The notes beneath the pieces are model-generated. The model was not told the DNA's origin. It made no database searches and was given only the letters and a program-made list of their open reading frames with translations. A DNA stretch of 64,000 nucleotides from Agrococcus jejuensis (lineage in GTDB: Bacteria; Actinomycetota; Actinomycetes; Actinomycetales; Microbacteriaceae). The position numbers were made by a program, and so were the translations under genes. The stretch is from NCBI RefSeq assembly GCF_900099705.1, contig NZ_LT629695.1, positions 2,790,001-2,854,000 of the forward strand, given 5' to 3'. Position 1 is the first letter of the stretch, and each line of letters opens with the position of its first letter. Positions 41,422-49,284 of the stretch are shown in pieces.

Positions 41422-41535
41422 GCATCCATCCTCGCGCAGCGTGCGCGCGTCGGTCGATGCCACTGCCTCGCGCGCGTGCCGCCGCCGGACGACACGCGCA
41501 AGGCGTCGCATCCGAACGCATGGCTCGCGACCCTG

Positions 41536-41545
41536 GTTGCGCAAC
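41536..41545. promoter_or_regulatory. Small palindrome upstream of HbpS-like gene
   Basis: GTTGCGCAAC, a perfect 10-bp dyad 52 bases before ATG 41598, in the gap shared with the azoreductase gene. Too short to be sure. Confidence 0.3.
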
Positions 41546-41597
41546 GCATCGGTGCGGGGCCCCGCCTCGCACCGGAGCATCCGACGAGAGGAGCATC

Positions 41598-41999
41598 ATG
41601 CACACCGTCACCCTCGAGGACGCACGCCGCATCGTCGCGGCCGCAGAGGCCAAGGCAGACGAGCTCGGGCAGCCCATGAACGTCGCCGTCGTCGACTCGG
41701 GCGGCAACCTCGTCACCCACGTGCGGCAGGACGGCGCCTGGATCGGCAGCATCGCGATCGCGCAGTCGAAGGCGTGGACGTCGCGAGCGTTCGACATCTC
41801 GACGCACGATCTCGCGAGCAACGCGCAGCCGGGCCAGCAGTTCTACGGCATCCACACGACCAACGGCGGCGAGGTCGCGATCTTCGCCGGAGGCGTGCCG
41901 CTCGAGCGCGACGGCGCCATCGTCGGAGCCATCGGCGTGAGCGGCGGCACGGGCGATCAGGATCAGGCGGTCGCCGAGGCGGGTGCCGCGGCGCTCTGA
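41598..41999 (+). CDS. GlcG/HbpS-family protein
   Basis: A 133-residue protein. The conserved sequence runs TLEDARRIVAAAEAKADELG, MNVAVVDSGGNLVTHVRQDG, SKAWTSRAF and GGVPLERDGAIVGAIGVSGG. Family members bind heme or cobalamin-like cofactors or assist diol/glycolate pathways; there is no signal peptide here, so it is cytosolic. GAGAGGAG lies at SD distance. A hairpin follows its stop. Confidence 0.93.
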   Translation: MHTVTLEDARRIVAAAEAKADELGQPMNVAVVDSGGNLVTHVRQDGAWIGSIAIAQSKAWTSRAFDISTHDLASNAQPGQQFYGIHTTNGGEVAIFAGGVPLERDGAIVGAIGVSGGTGDQDQAVAEAGAAAL

Positions 42000-42004
42000 C
42001 GCGG

Positions 42005-42031
42005 GACGGGAGGGCCGGCGGCCCTCCCGTC
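42005..42031. terminator. Bidirectional terminator hairpin
   Basis: GACGGGAGGGCC and its exact complement with a 3-base loop (12-bp stem). It begins five bases after the HbpS-like stop and overlaps the stop codon of the convergent gene. Confidence 0.8.
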
Positions 42032-42395
42032 AGCGATCGTCCGGTGCGCGCCGCTGCTCGGCCGCCCACGTGTGCTCGGCGATCGCGCCGCCGACGGCGT
42101 CGCGCCAGGCACGCCCATCCTCGCCACGGTGCAGGTCGCGCGCGTGGAAGCGCGAATCCTCCCGGTACGGAGCACTGTGGTGGATGCGCTGCGCGAGCCG
42201 CGTCATCGCATCGTGCCCACCCTCGGCGTACGCGCGCCGCTCGGCGTCGTCGAGGCGGATGAGCGCGGAGTCGTCGATGACGGCGCTGTACGAGTACCGC
42301 GCGTCGAGCAGCAGGTCGTCGCCGTGCTGGGCGACGAGGAACCACATGCCCGGCTCGTGGTCGACGTACCGGAGGCCGCTCGTATCGTCGCTCAC
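42030..42395 (-). CDS. Hypothetical protein downstream of arfB
   Basis: A 121-residue soluble protein of no family I recognise. It is a compact alpha/beta pattern: GMWFLVAQHGDDLLLDARYSY strand pair, IDDSALIRLDDAERRAYAEG, and a polar His/Arg-rich second half. GTG 42395 overlaps the arfB stop (GTGA), so expression is coupled to arfB. Confidence 0.7.
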   Translation of the reverse strand: MSDDTSGLRYVDHEPGMWFLVAQHGDDLLLDARYSYSAVIDDSALIRLDDAERRAYAEGGHDAMTRLAQRIHHSAPYREDSRFHARDLHRGEDGRAWRDAVGGAIAEHTWAAEQRRAPDDR

Positions 42396-42832
42396 TCCGA
42401 CCCCGGCCTGCCGCGCCCGCGCTTCACCTCGGCGCGACGGCGCTTCTCGTCGAGTCGGCGGCGACGCGAGCCGAGCGTCGGCCGCGTCGCGCGCCTGGGC
42501 GTCGCGGGCATGATCGCCTCGCGCAGGAGCGCCGTGAGTCGCTCGCGGGCGGCGACGCGGTTCTGCCGCTGCGAGCGCTGCTCGGCCGCCGCGATCGTGA
42601 GCATCGAGCCCGCGAGGCGTGGCTCGAGCCTCGCGAGGGCACGGGCGCGCTGCGTGTCGGTGAGCGCGCTCGTCGTCGCGAGGTCGATCGACAGCTGCAC
42701 GCGCGAGTCGGTCGTGTTCACGCCCTGTCCGCCGGGACCCGAGGCGTGGGAGAACTGCTCGCGCAGCTCGGCCGCGGGGATGCGCAGGCCGTGCGGTGCG
42801 CCCGGGCCGGGCGGCACGTGCAGATCGTCCAT
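42392..42832 (-). CDS. arfB: Alternative ribosome-rescue factor (ArfB/YaeJ type)
   Basis: A 146-residue peptidyl-tRNA hydrolase of the class I release-factor fold. The GGQ catalytic loop is in SHASGPGGQGVNTTDSRVQL, and the basic C-terminal tail (RRRRLDEKRRRAEVKRGRGR) matches the mRNA-channel tail of ArfB. It frees peptides from stalled ribosomes. ATG follows CATGCT by six bases. Confidence 0.93.
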   Translation of the reverse strand: MDDLHVPPGPGAPHGLRIPAAELREQFSHASGPGGQGVNTTDSRVQLSIDLATTSALTDTQRARALARLEPRLAGSMLTIAAAEQRSQRQNRVAARERLTALLREAIMPATPRRATRPTLGSRRRRLDEKRRRAEVKRGRGRPGSE

Positions 42833-42887
42833 GGTTCGAGCATGCACCACCCGCGCCGCGGCCCGCCGCCGCGCACCGCTCGGTCCG

Positions 42888-44063
42888 CTAGGCGGCGCCG
42901 ACAAGCGGGTGCGGGAAGGCCGCCTGCCGCCCCTGGAAGTCGAGGATGCTCGGGTTCACGACGACGCCGTCGCGGATCTCGATCGCCCGAGCGATCGTGC
43001 GATCCTCCGCCCACGCGTCGGGACCCTCGAGCACCGTGCGCAGGAACGGCAGCAGCGCCTCGCTGATCTCCCACGTCGCCGAGCTCCACAGGTACGACGG
43101 GCTGTGGTCGACGGCGTAGTAGTGCACGCCCTGGCCGACGGTCAGCATCGGCTCGTCGAACGTCGTGGGCGTCGCCCACTCGAACCCCATGCCCTCGTCG
43201 CACGAGACGTCGACGATGAGGCTGCCGGGCGCGAAGCCGGCGAGGTCGACGGTGCGCAGGTACGTGAGGGGCGCGGCGACGTCCTGCAGCGTGCAGTGCA
43301 CGACGATGTCGTGCGACGCGAGGAACTCGGGCAGCAGCACCTGCCCGCCGGGCGTGAGCACCGTGCTGCGATGCAGCGGTCCGTCGTCGGCGTGCAGCTG
43401 CACGATGTTCGCGGCGTGGATGGGCGAGCTCACCGCGGCGATCTCGCGCTGCGTCAGCACCTGCACGTCGTGCACGCCGCTCGCCCGCAGCGCCGTGACC
43501 GCGCCGCGCGCCGTGGCGCCGAAGCCGATCACGACGGCGCTGAGTCGCGGGCCGTAGTCGCCCGTGGCGCCGACGAGCTGCATGGCGTGCAGCACCGAGC
43601 AGTAGCCGGCGAGCTCGTTGTTCTTGTGGAACACGTGCAGGCCGAACTCCCCGCGCCGGTTCCAGTGCTGCATCGCCTCGAACGCGATGAGCGTGAGCCT
43701 GCGGTCGATCGCCGTCTGCGTCACGACGGCGTCCTGCACGCAGTGCGGCCAGCCCCACAGCACACGGCCCTCTGGCAGCGCGGCGACGTCGTCGGGCTGC
43801 GGCTTCGGCAGCAGCAGCACGTCGGCCGCCTCGAGCACCTCGGCGCGCGTGCCCATGCGGCCGACGCGCGATGCGACGTGGTCGGGGGCGAGCTGGAAGT
43901 CCGCGCCGTAGCCGTGCTCGACGATCATCGCCGCGCGCACGTCGGCGTCGATGCGGTCGAGATGCTGCGGATGGATGGGCAGCCGCTGCTCGTGCTCCAT
44001 CGACGACGTCGCGAGCAGCCCGAGGGTGCGCAGGGTGGTGGTGGATCGGGTCGAGCCGGGCAT
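42888..44063 (-). CDS. Alanine dehydrogenase/N5-(carboxyethyl)ornithine synthase-like enzyme
   Basis: A 391-residue AlaDH/PNT-fold dehydrogenase. The N-terminal region has EHEQRLPIHPQHLDRI (substrate Arg/His), then LWGWPHCVQDAVVTQTAIDR. The Rossmann segment is AVVIGFGATARGAVTAL and IVDVSCDEGMGFEWATPTTF follows. Closest in pattern to N5-(carboxyethyl)ornithine synthases, which reductively join pyruvate to an amino-acid side chain; the true substrate is unproven. ATG 44063 has GGGAG five bases upstream; ATG 44075 is an alternative. Confidence 0.85.
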   Translation of the reverse strand: MPGSTRSTTTLRTLGLLATSSMEHEQRLPIHPQHLDRIDADVRAAMIVEHGYGADFQLAPDHVASRVGRMGTRAEVLEAADVLLLPKPQPDDVAALPEGRVLWGWPHCVQDAVVTQTAIDRRLTLIAFEAMQHWNRRGEFGLHVFHKNNELAGYCSVLHAMQLVGATGDYGPRLSAVVIGFGATARGAVTALRASGVHDVQVLTQREIAAVSSPIHAANIVQLHADDGPLHRSTVLTPGGQVLLPEFLASHDIVVHCTLQDVAAPLTYLRTVDLAGFAPGSLIVDVSCDEGMGFEWATPTTFDEPMLTVGQGVHYYAVDHSPSYLWSSATWEISEALLPFLRTVLEGPDAWAEDRTIARAIEIRDGVVVNPSILDFQGRQAAFPHPLVGAA

Positions 44064-44222
44064 CCGGGCTCCCATCGTCGGGGAACCTCGTGGACCAGCT
44101 CCTGCGTCGAGCGTACGCCGCCCGCCTATGCACGACGACGTCCGGTCGGCGAGACGCGTCCGCCGACGCCCGCGCGACGGCGACCGGTCGGCGCGTTCCG
44201 CGCGACCTGTCATGCTTCGCAG

Positions 44223-44438
44223 ATGGGCGACCACTACGACACACGCGACCAGGCAGTCGAGGCGCTCCACAGGCAGCTCGCCCGTCTGGGCTTCGACCAC
44301 GCACGCATCGACCTCCCGGCGCTGGAGTCGGAGGTGCTGCGCACCGACCTGCGCCGGCCTGCACGCACGCCGGGGTGGACGTTCGACCCCACGCGCGGCG
44401 AGCCGCTGCGCCGCATCGCCTCGCGACATCGGCGCTGA
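44223..44438 (+). CDS. Small hypothetical protein
   Basis: A 71-residue basic, soluble protein (MGDHYDTRDQAVEALHRQLA and PARTPGWTFDPTRGEPLRRI). No family is recognised. CATGCT lies six bases before ATG, supporting it as a real leaderless gene. Confidence 0.6.
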   Translation: MGDHYDTRDQAVEALHRQLARLGFDHARIDLPALESEVLRTDLRRPARTPGWTFDPTRGEPLRRIASRHRR

Positions 44439-44453
44439 CGCGCGCCGCTCGGC

Positions 44454-44624
44454 TCAGTCGCCGCGACCCTCGCGGTCGTCCTCGCGCATGGCCTCGAGGT
44501 CGGGCATGATGCCCTGGGCTCGCAGGGCCTCGGCGCGCTCGTCGACCGCGGCGTCGTCGGTGCCGCCGAGGCGTGCGTCGTCGGGATCGTGCTCGGGCTC
44601 GGTCGGTCGTGCGTCGGTGGACAT
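44454..44624 (-). CDS. Small acidic hypothetical protein
   Basis: A 56-residue Asp/Glu-rich protein (EHDPDDARLGGTDDAAVDER, IMPDLEAMREDDREG). No family known. ATG follows TACCGT by six bases, a good match to the local promoter/start pattern. Confidence 0.6.
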   Translation of the reverse strand: MSTDARPTEPEHDPDDARLGGTDDAAVDERAEALRAQGIMPDLEAMREDDREGRGD

Positions 44625-44630
44625 GCGACG

Positions 44631-44636
44631 ACGGTA
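44631..44636 (-). promoter_or_regulatory. -10 box of small acidic gene
   Basis: TACCGT six bases before ATG 44624. Confidence 0.5.
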
Positions 44637-44677
44637 GGGGAGTCGCGGTGCCATCCGCGCGGGGTGGACAGCGGCGA

Positions 44678-45016
44678 TCAGGCCGCGCACTCCACGCACG
44701 TGCGCGCATGCGGACGCGCCGCGAGCCGGCCGGCCGGGATGGGCGCGCCGCAACGCACGCACGTCGGCACCTCGCCGCGCGCGGCGGCGGCAGCGGCCGC
44801 ATCCAGCTCGGCGAGCGTGCGCACCGCTGACTCGCGCAGCCCCTCGAGGCGCGACCACTCCTCCGACAGCGGCACGCCGTCGGGGTCGTGCTCGTCGTCG
44901 TCGGACTCGCCCGACCGCAGGGCGCGCAGGTCGACGAGCTGCTGCTCGAGCGACGCGAGGCGCGTGGCTGCGGCCACGCGCTCGGCGGCGATCCGCTCGG
45001 CGTGCGTCGGCTCCAT
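44678..45016 (-). CDS. DksA/TraR-type C4 zinc-finger protein
   Basis: A 112-residue protein with an N-terminal coiled-coil (ERIAAERVAAATRLASLEQQ onward) and a C-terminal four-Cys finger TCVRCGAPIPAGRLAARPHARTCVEC-type (two CxxC pairs). That is the architecture of DksA/TraR-like RNA-polymerase secondary-channel proteins. ATG 45016 is used; GTG 45019 directly precedes it. It lies 37 bases after the anti-sigma stop on the same strand. Confidence 0.82.
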   Translation of the reverse strand: MEPTHAERIAAERVAAATRLASLEQQLVDLRALRSGESDDDEHDPDGVPLSEEWSRLEGLRESAVRTLAELDAAAAAAARGEVPTCVRCGAPIPAGRLAARPHARTCVECAA

Positions 45017-45053
45017 CACGCCAGCGAACCACCGACCGCCGACACCGACCGAC

Positions 45054-45848
45054 TCACACGTCGACGACGTCGGCGTGGGCGATCTCGTCGCCGGAGGCCG
45101 CGCGGATCTCGACCGCCGCCACGTCTTCGCGCAGCACGGCCGCGTTGAGGCGGCAATCGATCGTCACGTCGCTGCCGAGCATCGCGCCCGACTCGTACTC
45201 CGTGCCGTCCTCGCCCACGACGACGACCGTGAACGCCTCGCCGGCAGGCAGGCCGTCGATCGTCAGCACCGTCTCGGTGCCCCACGTGTGCGCCACGAGC
45301 GCGCCTGTGATCGCGAGCCCGGCGGGCGCCCCGACGAATGCGACGTCCTCGACGGCGCCGAGCGTGCCGGGCGGGCCTTGCACGACGGGCACCGGTCGCT
45401 CGCCGAACGCCGCGGCGCCGATGCCGACGCCGATGGCGAGGCACGCAGCGGCCCCCGCTGCGAGCGGCAGCAGCAGGCGGCGGCGACGGCGACGCGCGTC
45501 GAGGGATGCGGGCGGCGCGACCGGTGCCGACGCTGCGACGGGGCGCGTGGCAGCGTCGTCGGTGGCGCGACCGGGCGCGGCCGACGCGACCGACGCGACC
45601 GACGGAGCCGCCTCCGCCGCGCCGATCTCCGCGATCCGTGCCTCGAGCTCCGCCGACGGCTCCACGTCGCTCCACGCATCCACGCCCGAGAGGCGCGCGA
45701 CGAGCGCCTCCATGTCGGCGCGCTCGGCGGCCAGGTCGGGGTGCGCGGCGTCGAGCGCTGCGAGCTCGGCCTCCTCGGCTGCCGTCAGGTCGCCGGCGAG
45801 CGCCGCGGCGATGAGCGCCTCGTGCCGGTCTGCGGTGTCGTCATGCAT
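45054..45848 (-). CDS. Anti-sigma factor (RskA-like, membrane)
   Basis: A 264-residue single-pass membrane protein. The N-terminal zinc-less anti-sigma region (ALIAAALAGDLTAAEEAELA) recalls RskA-type domains. A basic stop-transfer RRRRRRLLLPLAAGAAACLA leads the membrane helix (about residues 123-146), and an extracytoplasmic beta-rich RskA domain follows (TLGAVEDVAFVGAPAGL, VLTIDGLPAGEAFTVVVVGE). The start lies within the sigma gene (8-bp overlap), so sigma and anti-sigma are co-translated. Confidence 0.9.
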   Translation of the reverse strand: MHDDTADRHEALIAAALAGDLTAAEEAELAALDAAHPDLAAERADMEALVARLSGVDAWSDVEPSAELEARIAEIGAAEAAPSVASVASAAPGRATDDAATRPVAASAPVAPPASLDARRRRRRLLLPLAAGAAACLAIGVGIGAAAFGERPVPVVQGPPGTLGAVEDVAFVGAPAGLAITGALVAHTWGTETVLTIDGLPAGEAFTVVVVGEDGTEYESGAMLGSDVTIDCRLNAAVLREDVAAVEIRAASGDEIAHADVVDV

Positions 45849-46419
45849 CGTTCGTGTCCACCTCGTCGAGGATGCCGCGCAGCGCGCGGAGTGCGGAGAA
45901 GACGCGGGTGCGCAGCGTCGCGGCGGGCACGCCCGTCGCCGCCGAGTGCTCCGCGTACGAGACGCCGTGCAGATGGATGGCGACGATCGCCTCCCGCTGC
46001 GGGGCGCTGAGCCGGGCGAGCGCCTCGACCATGCCGAGCCGCTCGAGCGGGTCGGCGACGTGGGCGATGGGCTCGGGATGCTCGTCCTGCGGCACGAGCC
46101 GGGGCCGCCGGGCCCGCGCGCGATGCGCGTCGATGACGACGCGGCGCGCGATCGCGAACAGCCAGGTGCGCTCGCTGCCGCGCTCGCCGTCGAACGTCGC
46201 CCGGGCGCGCCATGCGCGCAGGAACGTCTCCTGCACGCAGTCCTCGGCGAGCGGTCGGTCCTGCAGCGCGTTGACGGCGAAGCCCAGCAGTGCCCCGCCG
46301 TGCGCCGCGAACGCCTCCTGCGCGTCGAACGACGCGGCAGCGACGGCGGGCGCGGCATCGGCGGGTCGCTCGTGCATGCGCCCCCATCCGACCGTCCGTC
46401 GCGGCATCGCGATCGTCAT
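45841..46419 (-). CDS. ECF-type RNA polymerase sigma factor
   Basis: A 192-residue sigma-70 family member. Region 2 spans ALQDRPLAEDCVQETFLRAW and GERGSERTWLFAIARRVVID. Region 4 has LGMVEALARLSAPQREAIVA and GVSYAEHSAATGVPAATLRT. ATG 46419 has a strong AGGAGG five bases upstream; the later ATGs at 46407 and 46377 lack one. Its promoter closely matches that of the divergent CHRD gene, so it probably transcribes both. Confidence 0.93.
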   Translation of the reverse strand: MTIAMPRRTVGWGRMHERPADAAPAVAAASFDAQEAFAAHGGALLGFAVNALQDRPLAEDCVQETFLRAWRARATFDGERGSERTWLFAIARRVVIDAHRARARRPRLVPQDEHPEPIAHVADPLERLGMVEALARLSAPQREAIVAIHLHGVSYAEHSAATGVPAATLRTRVFSALRALRGILDEVDTNDA

Positions 46420-46469
46420 CGCCGCCTCCTCACCAGGGTGCCACGCCGTGCAGCACGTCCGCAGGGGGA

Positions 46470-46495
46470 TACGTCGCGCGAGCCTCGCGCGTTCA
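46470..46495 (-). promoter_or_regulatory. ECF-type promoter of the sigma/anti-sigma operon
   Basis: On the minus strand: TGAAC (46495-46491), 17-base spacer, CGTA followed by TCCCCC (from 46473). It matches the divergent promoter at 46516 in both elements, spacing and several spacer bases. Confidence 0.7.
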
Positions 46496-46515
46496 CGACG
46501 GATCCGAGATCGCGA

Positions 46516-46541
46516 TGAACGCACGCGCCTCCGCCGTCGTA
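46516..46541 (+). promoter_or_regulatory. ECF-type promoter of the CHRD gene
   Basis: TGAAC (46516-46520), 17-base spacer, CGTA then TCCCC (46538 on). The AAC -35 and CGT -10 with this spacing are typical of ECF sigma factors. Confidence 0.7.
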
Positions 46542-46591
46542 TCCCCTCGCGAGGGCCGCATCCGGGCGGCCCCGAGTCGAGGGAGCACGGC

Positions 46592-47818
46592 ATGTTCGAC
46601 CGCAGACCCATCCGCGCGATCGCGATCGGCGGCATCGCCGCTGCCGCGCTCGCCATGACGACGCCCGTCGTGGCGCAGGCGGCGACCGACGTCGCCGAGC
46701 CGAGCGAGTTCACGAGCGCGTTCGTCGTCACCGCGACGCCCGCGACCGTCATCGCCAACGACGGCACGCCCACGCCCGGCCAGGAGGGCGCGACCGGCCG
46801 CTTCGAGTACCGCGTCAACGCCGACGAGGAGATCATCTGCTTCGCGATCCGTCTCACGGGTGTCACGGGCGACTATCAGAGCCCCGCGCTCACGGCGACG
46901 CACATCCACGAGGCCGAGGCCGGCCAGCCCGGCCCGCCGCGCATCGCCTTCCCCGACCCGGTCGACGACGGCTCGGGCGTGCGCGTGAGCGAGGGATGCC
47001 TGCAGGGCCCGTTCGAGACGGGCGTGCTCGACGACGCCGGCGTCGACACGGGCGAGGGCTTCTCGCTCGCCGAGCTCGAGGCGAACCCCGCGGGCTTCAC
47101 GAGCGACTCGCACACGGTCGACTTCCCCGCGGGCATCGTGCGCGGCCAGCTCGCGCGGGGCGCGCTCGAGGTCGAGGAGCCGGATGCGTTCACGAGCGCG
47201 TTCTCGGTGTCGGCGACGCCGGATGCGGTGATCGCGAACGACGGCACGGCAGCGCCGGGCGAGCCGGGGGCGACGGGCGACTTCCAGCTCCGCATCAACG
47301 CCGACGAGGAGATCATCTGCTACGCCATCACCCTCACGGGCGTGACCGGCGACTACCAGAGTCCCGCGATCACGGCGACGCACATCCACCAGGCGGCCGA
47401 GGGTGCTGCGGGTCCGCCGCGCATCGCCTTCCCGAACCCCGAGGGCTCCGGCGACACGCGCACGAGCGAGGGCTGCCTGCAGGGCCCCTTCGCGACGGGC
47501 GTGCTGAGCCCCGAGGGCGTCGACACGGGCACGGGCTTCACGCTCGCCCAGATCGAGGCCGACCCGGCCGGCTTCACGGGCGACTCGCACACGGTCGACT
47601 TCGTGCCGGGCGTCGTGCGCGGTCAGCTCGCCGAGGTCGACCTCGGCGAGGCGGCGCCCGCACCGTCGGAGGCCGAGGACGCGCTCGACGAGGCGGCGGG
47701 CTCCGACGCCGACGGCGCCGGTGCGCCGATCGGCATCGTCGTGGCGATCGTCGCCGCGCTCGCAGCGATCGTCGCGATCGCGATCGTCGTCATCCGTCGC
47801 CGCGGCGCGCGCGGCTGA
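46592..47818 (+). CDS. Membrane-anchored double-CHRD-domain protein
   Basis: A 408-residue secreted protein. Signal peptide 1-30 (IAIGGIAAAALAMTTPVVAQ before AAT). Two CHRD domains repeat almost in register (about 38-190 and 200-350): each has NADEEIICxAIxLTGVTGDY, a SPAxTATHIH metal-like segment and a SEGCLQGPFxTGVL end with SDSHTVDF/GDSHTVDF. An acidic linker leads to a C-terminal helix and IRRRGARG. CHRD domains are chordin-like modules of unknown bacterial role. GGGAG precedes ATG. Likely the target of the adjacent ECF sigma. Confidence 0.9.
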   Translation: MFDRRPIRAIAIGGIAAAALAMTTPVVAQAATDVAEPSEFTSAFVVTATPATVIANDGTPTPGQEGATGRFEYRVNADEEIICFAIRLTGVTGDYQSPALTATHIHEAEAGQPGPPRIAFPDPVDDGSGVRVSEGCLQGPFETGVLDDAGVDTGEGFSLAELEANPAGFTSDSHTVDFPAGIVRGQLARGALEVEEPDAFTSAFSVSATPDAVIANDGTAAPGEPGATGDFQLRINADEEIICYAITLTGVTGDYQSPAITATHIHQAAEGAAGPPRIAFPNPEGSGDTRTSEGCLQGPFATGVLSPEGVDTGTGFTLAQIEADPAGFTGDSHTVDFVPGVVRGQLAEVDLGEAAPAPSEAEDALDEAAGSDADGAGAPIGIVVAIVAALAAIVAIAIVVIRRRGARG

Positions 47819-47833
47819 CGCAGCACGGGATGG

Positions 47834-47859
47834 GGGAGTCCGCCGCGAGGCGGGCTCCC
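47834..47859 (+). terminator. Terminator hairpin after CHRD gene
   Basis: GGGAGTCCGCC pairs with GGCGGGCTCCC (one G-T) around GCGA, 15 bases after the stop and followed by TCGTTCTCGT. Confidence 0.65.
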
Positions 47860-47887
47860 TCGTTCTCGTGGTGGGCGCCTCGAGGCG

Positions 47888-48232
47888 TCAGGCGCCGCAG
47901 CGCCGCCGGCTCGTGTGCTCGTGCGCGCCGCGTACGCGACGCGGCGAGCGCGGCAGGTGCAGCACCTCGGCGAGCTGCTCGGTGACGGCCGCGGTGGCCA
48001 CGGCATCGTGCTCGACGCTCGCGAGGCGCACGGGCAGCGAGCGCACGAGGCGCTCGAGGTCCCGGCGGGCGGCGGGGTCGACGTCATCGTCGTCGAGCGC
48101 TCGAGAGAGCAGCTCCACCGCGTCCCACAGTCCTGCGAGGGCGAACGCGACGGCCTTGTCGGGGTCGCGCTCCGCCCGCATGCGTCCCATCGAGCGCTCG
48201 CGGATCTCGCGAACGGTCAGTTGGGTGCTCAT
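47888..48232 (-). CDS. Hypothetical protein
   Basis: A 114-residue soluble, helical protein (REIRERSMGRMRAERDPDKA, FALAGLWDAVELLSRALDDD, RDLERLVRSLPVRLASVEHD) with a basic His/Arg-rich tail. No family known. Very strong ribosome-binding site AGGAGGT seven bases before ATG 48232 and a TATGTC -10-like hexamer just upstream of that. Confidence 0.7.
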   Translation of the reverse strand: MSTQLTVREIRERSMGRMRAERDPDKAVAFALAGLWDAVELLSRALDDDDVDPAARRDLERLVRSLPVRLASVEHDAVATAAVTEQLAEVLHLPRSPRRVRGAHEHTSRRRCGA

Positions 48233-48340
48233 CGGAAATACCTCCTGCGACATAGGGTTTTCCGTTGGCGTCGATCGTACGCCCCTCGAACCACCCGGGC
48301 ACTCGGCTCGCGTCCAGACGCGACGATCGTGACCCGATCG

Positions 48341-48364
48341 TGCACAGACGACTGCACAGACGAC
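48341..48364. repeat. 12-bp tandem duplication
   Basis: TGCACAGACGAC occurs twice head to tail in the gap between two minus-strand genes; probably a simple duplication. Confidence 0.6.
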
Positions 48365-48394
48365 GATGCCCGGACCGCGAGGGTCCGGGCATCG
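48364..48394 (-). terminator. 13-bp terminator hairpin
   Basis: CGATGCCCGGACC and its exact complement around GCGAG, 16 bases downstream of the stop at 48410 on the minus strand. Confidence 0.75.
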
Positions 48395-48409
48395 GCGGGA
48401 AGCAGGGGG

Positions 48410-48745
48410 TCAGGCGGCGAAGCGCTTGCGCACGCGCTCGGCGTCCTCGGGGCCGAGGCTCCAGTGCTTGTGCTTCGTGTGGCCGAACGAGGGGCCGCCG
48501 TCGTCGGGCTCGCGCAGGAAGGCGCGGATGCGGCGGTCGGGCTGGCCGAGCTCGCGACCGAGCTCGCGCGGCGTGATGCCGTCGCCCGAAGAGGCGCGTC
48601 CACGCGAGTCGACGGCGATGGCGATCTCGTCGAGCGCCGCCCAGATGCCACGCATGGCCTCGGTCATCTCGTCGGACATGTCGCCGCGCAGCGCGCGTGC
48701 AGCGGTCTCCTCACGGATCGCCTGCAGCTTCTTGGCCGTGGACAC
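48410..48745 (-). CDS. Hypothetical helical protein with possible HTH-like C-terminus
   Basis: A 111-residue protein. The N-terminal two thirds are helical (LQAIREETAARALRGDMSDE, MRGIWAALDEIAIAVDSRGR). The C-terminal TPRELGRELGQPDRRIRAFL segment resembles a helix-turn-helix, ending with WSLGPEDAERVRKRF. The role is unknown; DNA binding is possible. GTG 48745 follows GAGGAGG. Confidence 0.65.
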   Translation of the reverse strand: MSTAKKLQAIREETAARALRGDMSDEMTEAMRGIWAALDEIAIAVDSRGRASSGDGITPRELGRELGQPDRRIRAFLREPDDGGPSFGHTKHKHWSLGPEDAERVRKRFAA

Positions 48746-48853
48746 TTCGCCTCCTCAAGTGGAGCATTCGTCATGCTTCGGAGCGATCGTACGATCCACA
48801 GGGTGAGAGGCCCGCTACCACCTCACGGGTGCGTGTCGTGGTGTATGGCCATG

Positions 48854-49177
48854 TCATGTCCGCGACGACTGTCGACCGACGCGCGCGACCGTGCTCGGCT
48901 CGCGCTCGCCGGGCGGCGGCTTCATCGGCACGAGCGTCGTCGCCGCGCCGCCGAGCGGTCGCCCGGTGCGCCGCTCGAAGAGCGCGAGCACGCCGCGGTG
49001 CGCCTCGTCGGGCGACGCCCAGTAGCCGATGAGGGTGCGGCGCGACCGCTCGGGCTCCGGCGTGACGGCTCGCGCGTACCACTCCTTCCGTGGCCCGAGG
49101 GCGACGACGCGGAGGATGGCGATGAGGTCGCCGGAGACCGGGTGCCGGATCTCCCACTCGACGGGCCGCATCGTCAT
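48854..49177 (-). CDS. Hypothetical protein
   Basis: A 107-residue soluble protein without a family I recognise (VEWEIRHPVSGDLIAILRVV, KEWYARAVTPEPERSRRTLI, GYWASPDEAHRGVLALFERR). A beta-strand start and a short helical end. ATG follows TACGCT by seven bases. Confidence 0.65.
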   Translation of the reverse strand: MTMRPVEWEIRHPVSGDLIAILRVVALGPRKEWYARAVTPEPERSRRTLIGYWASPDEAHRGVLALFERRTGRPLGGAATTLVPMKPPPGEREPSTVARVGRQSSRT

Positions 49178-49184
49178 GGGCGCG

Positions 49185-49190
49185 AGCGTA
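49185..49190 (-). promoter_or_regulatory. -10 box of hypothetical gene 49177
   Basis: TACGCT seven bases before the ATG. Confidence 0.5.
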
Positions 49191-49284
49191 GGCGCAACCG
49201 TCGACACGACCGACTCGTTCGACGATCGAACGATCTGGGTGCGGGATGCGCCTGCGACGCATCCCGCATCCCACCCGATCCGGG

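Noticed and set aside
48341..48364. Attachment-site-like direct repeat
   Set aside because: Only a 12-bp tandem doublet with no integrase or tRNA nearby.
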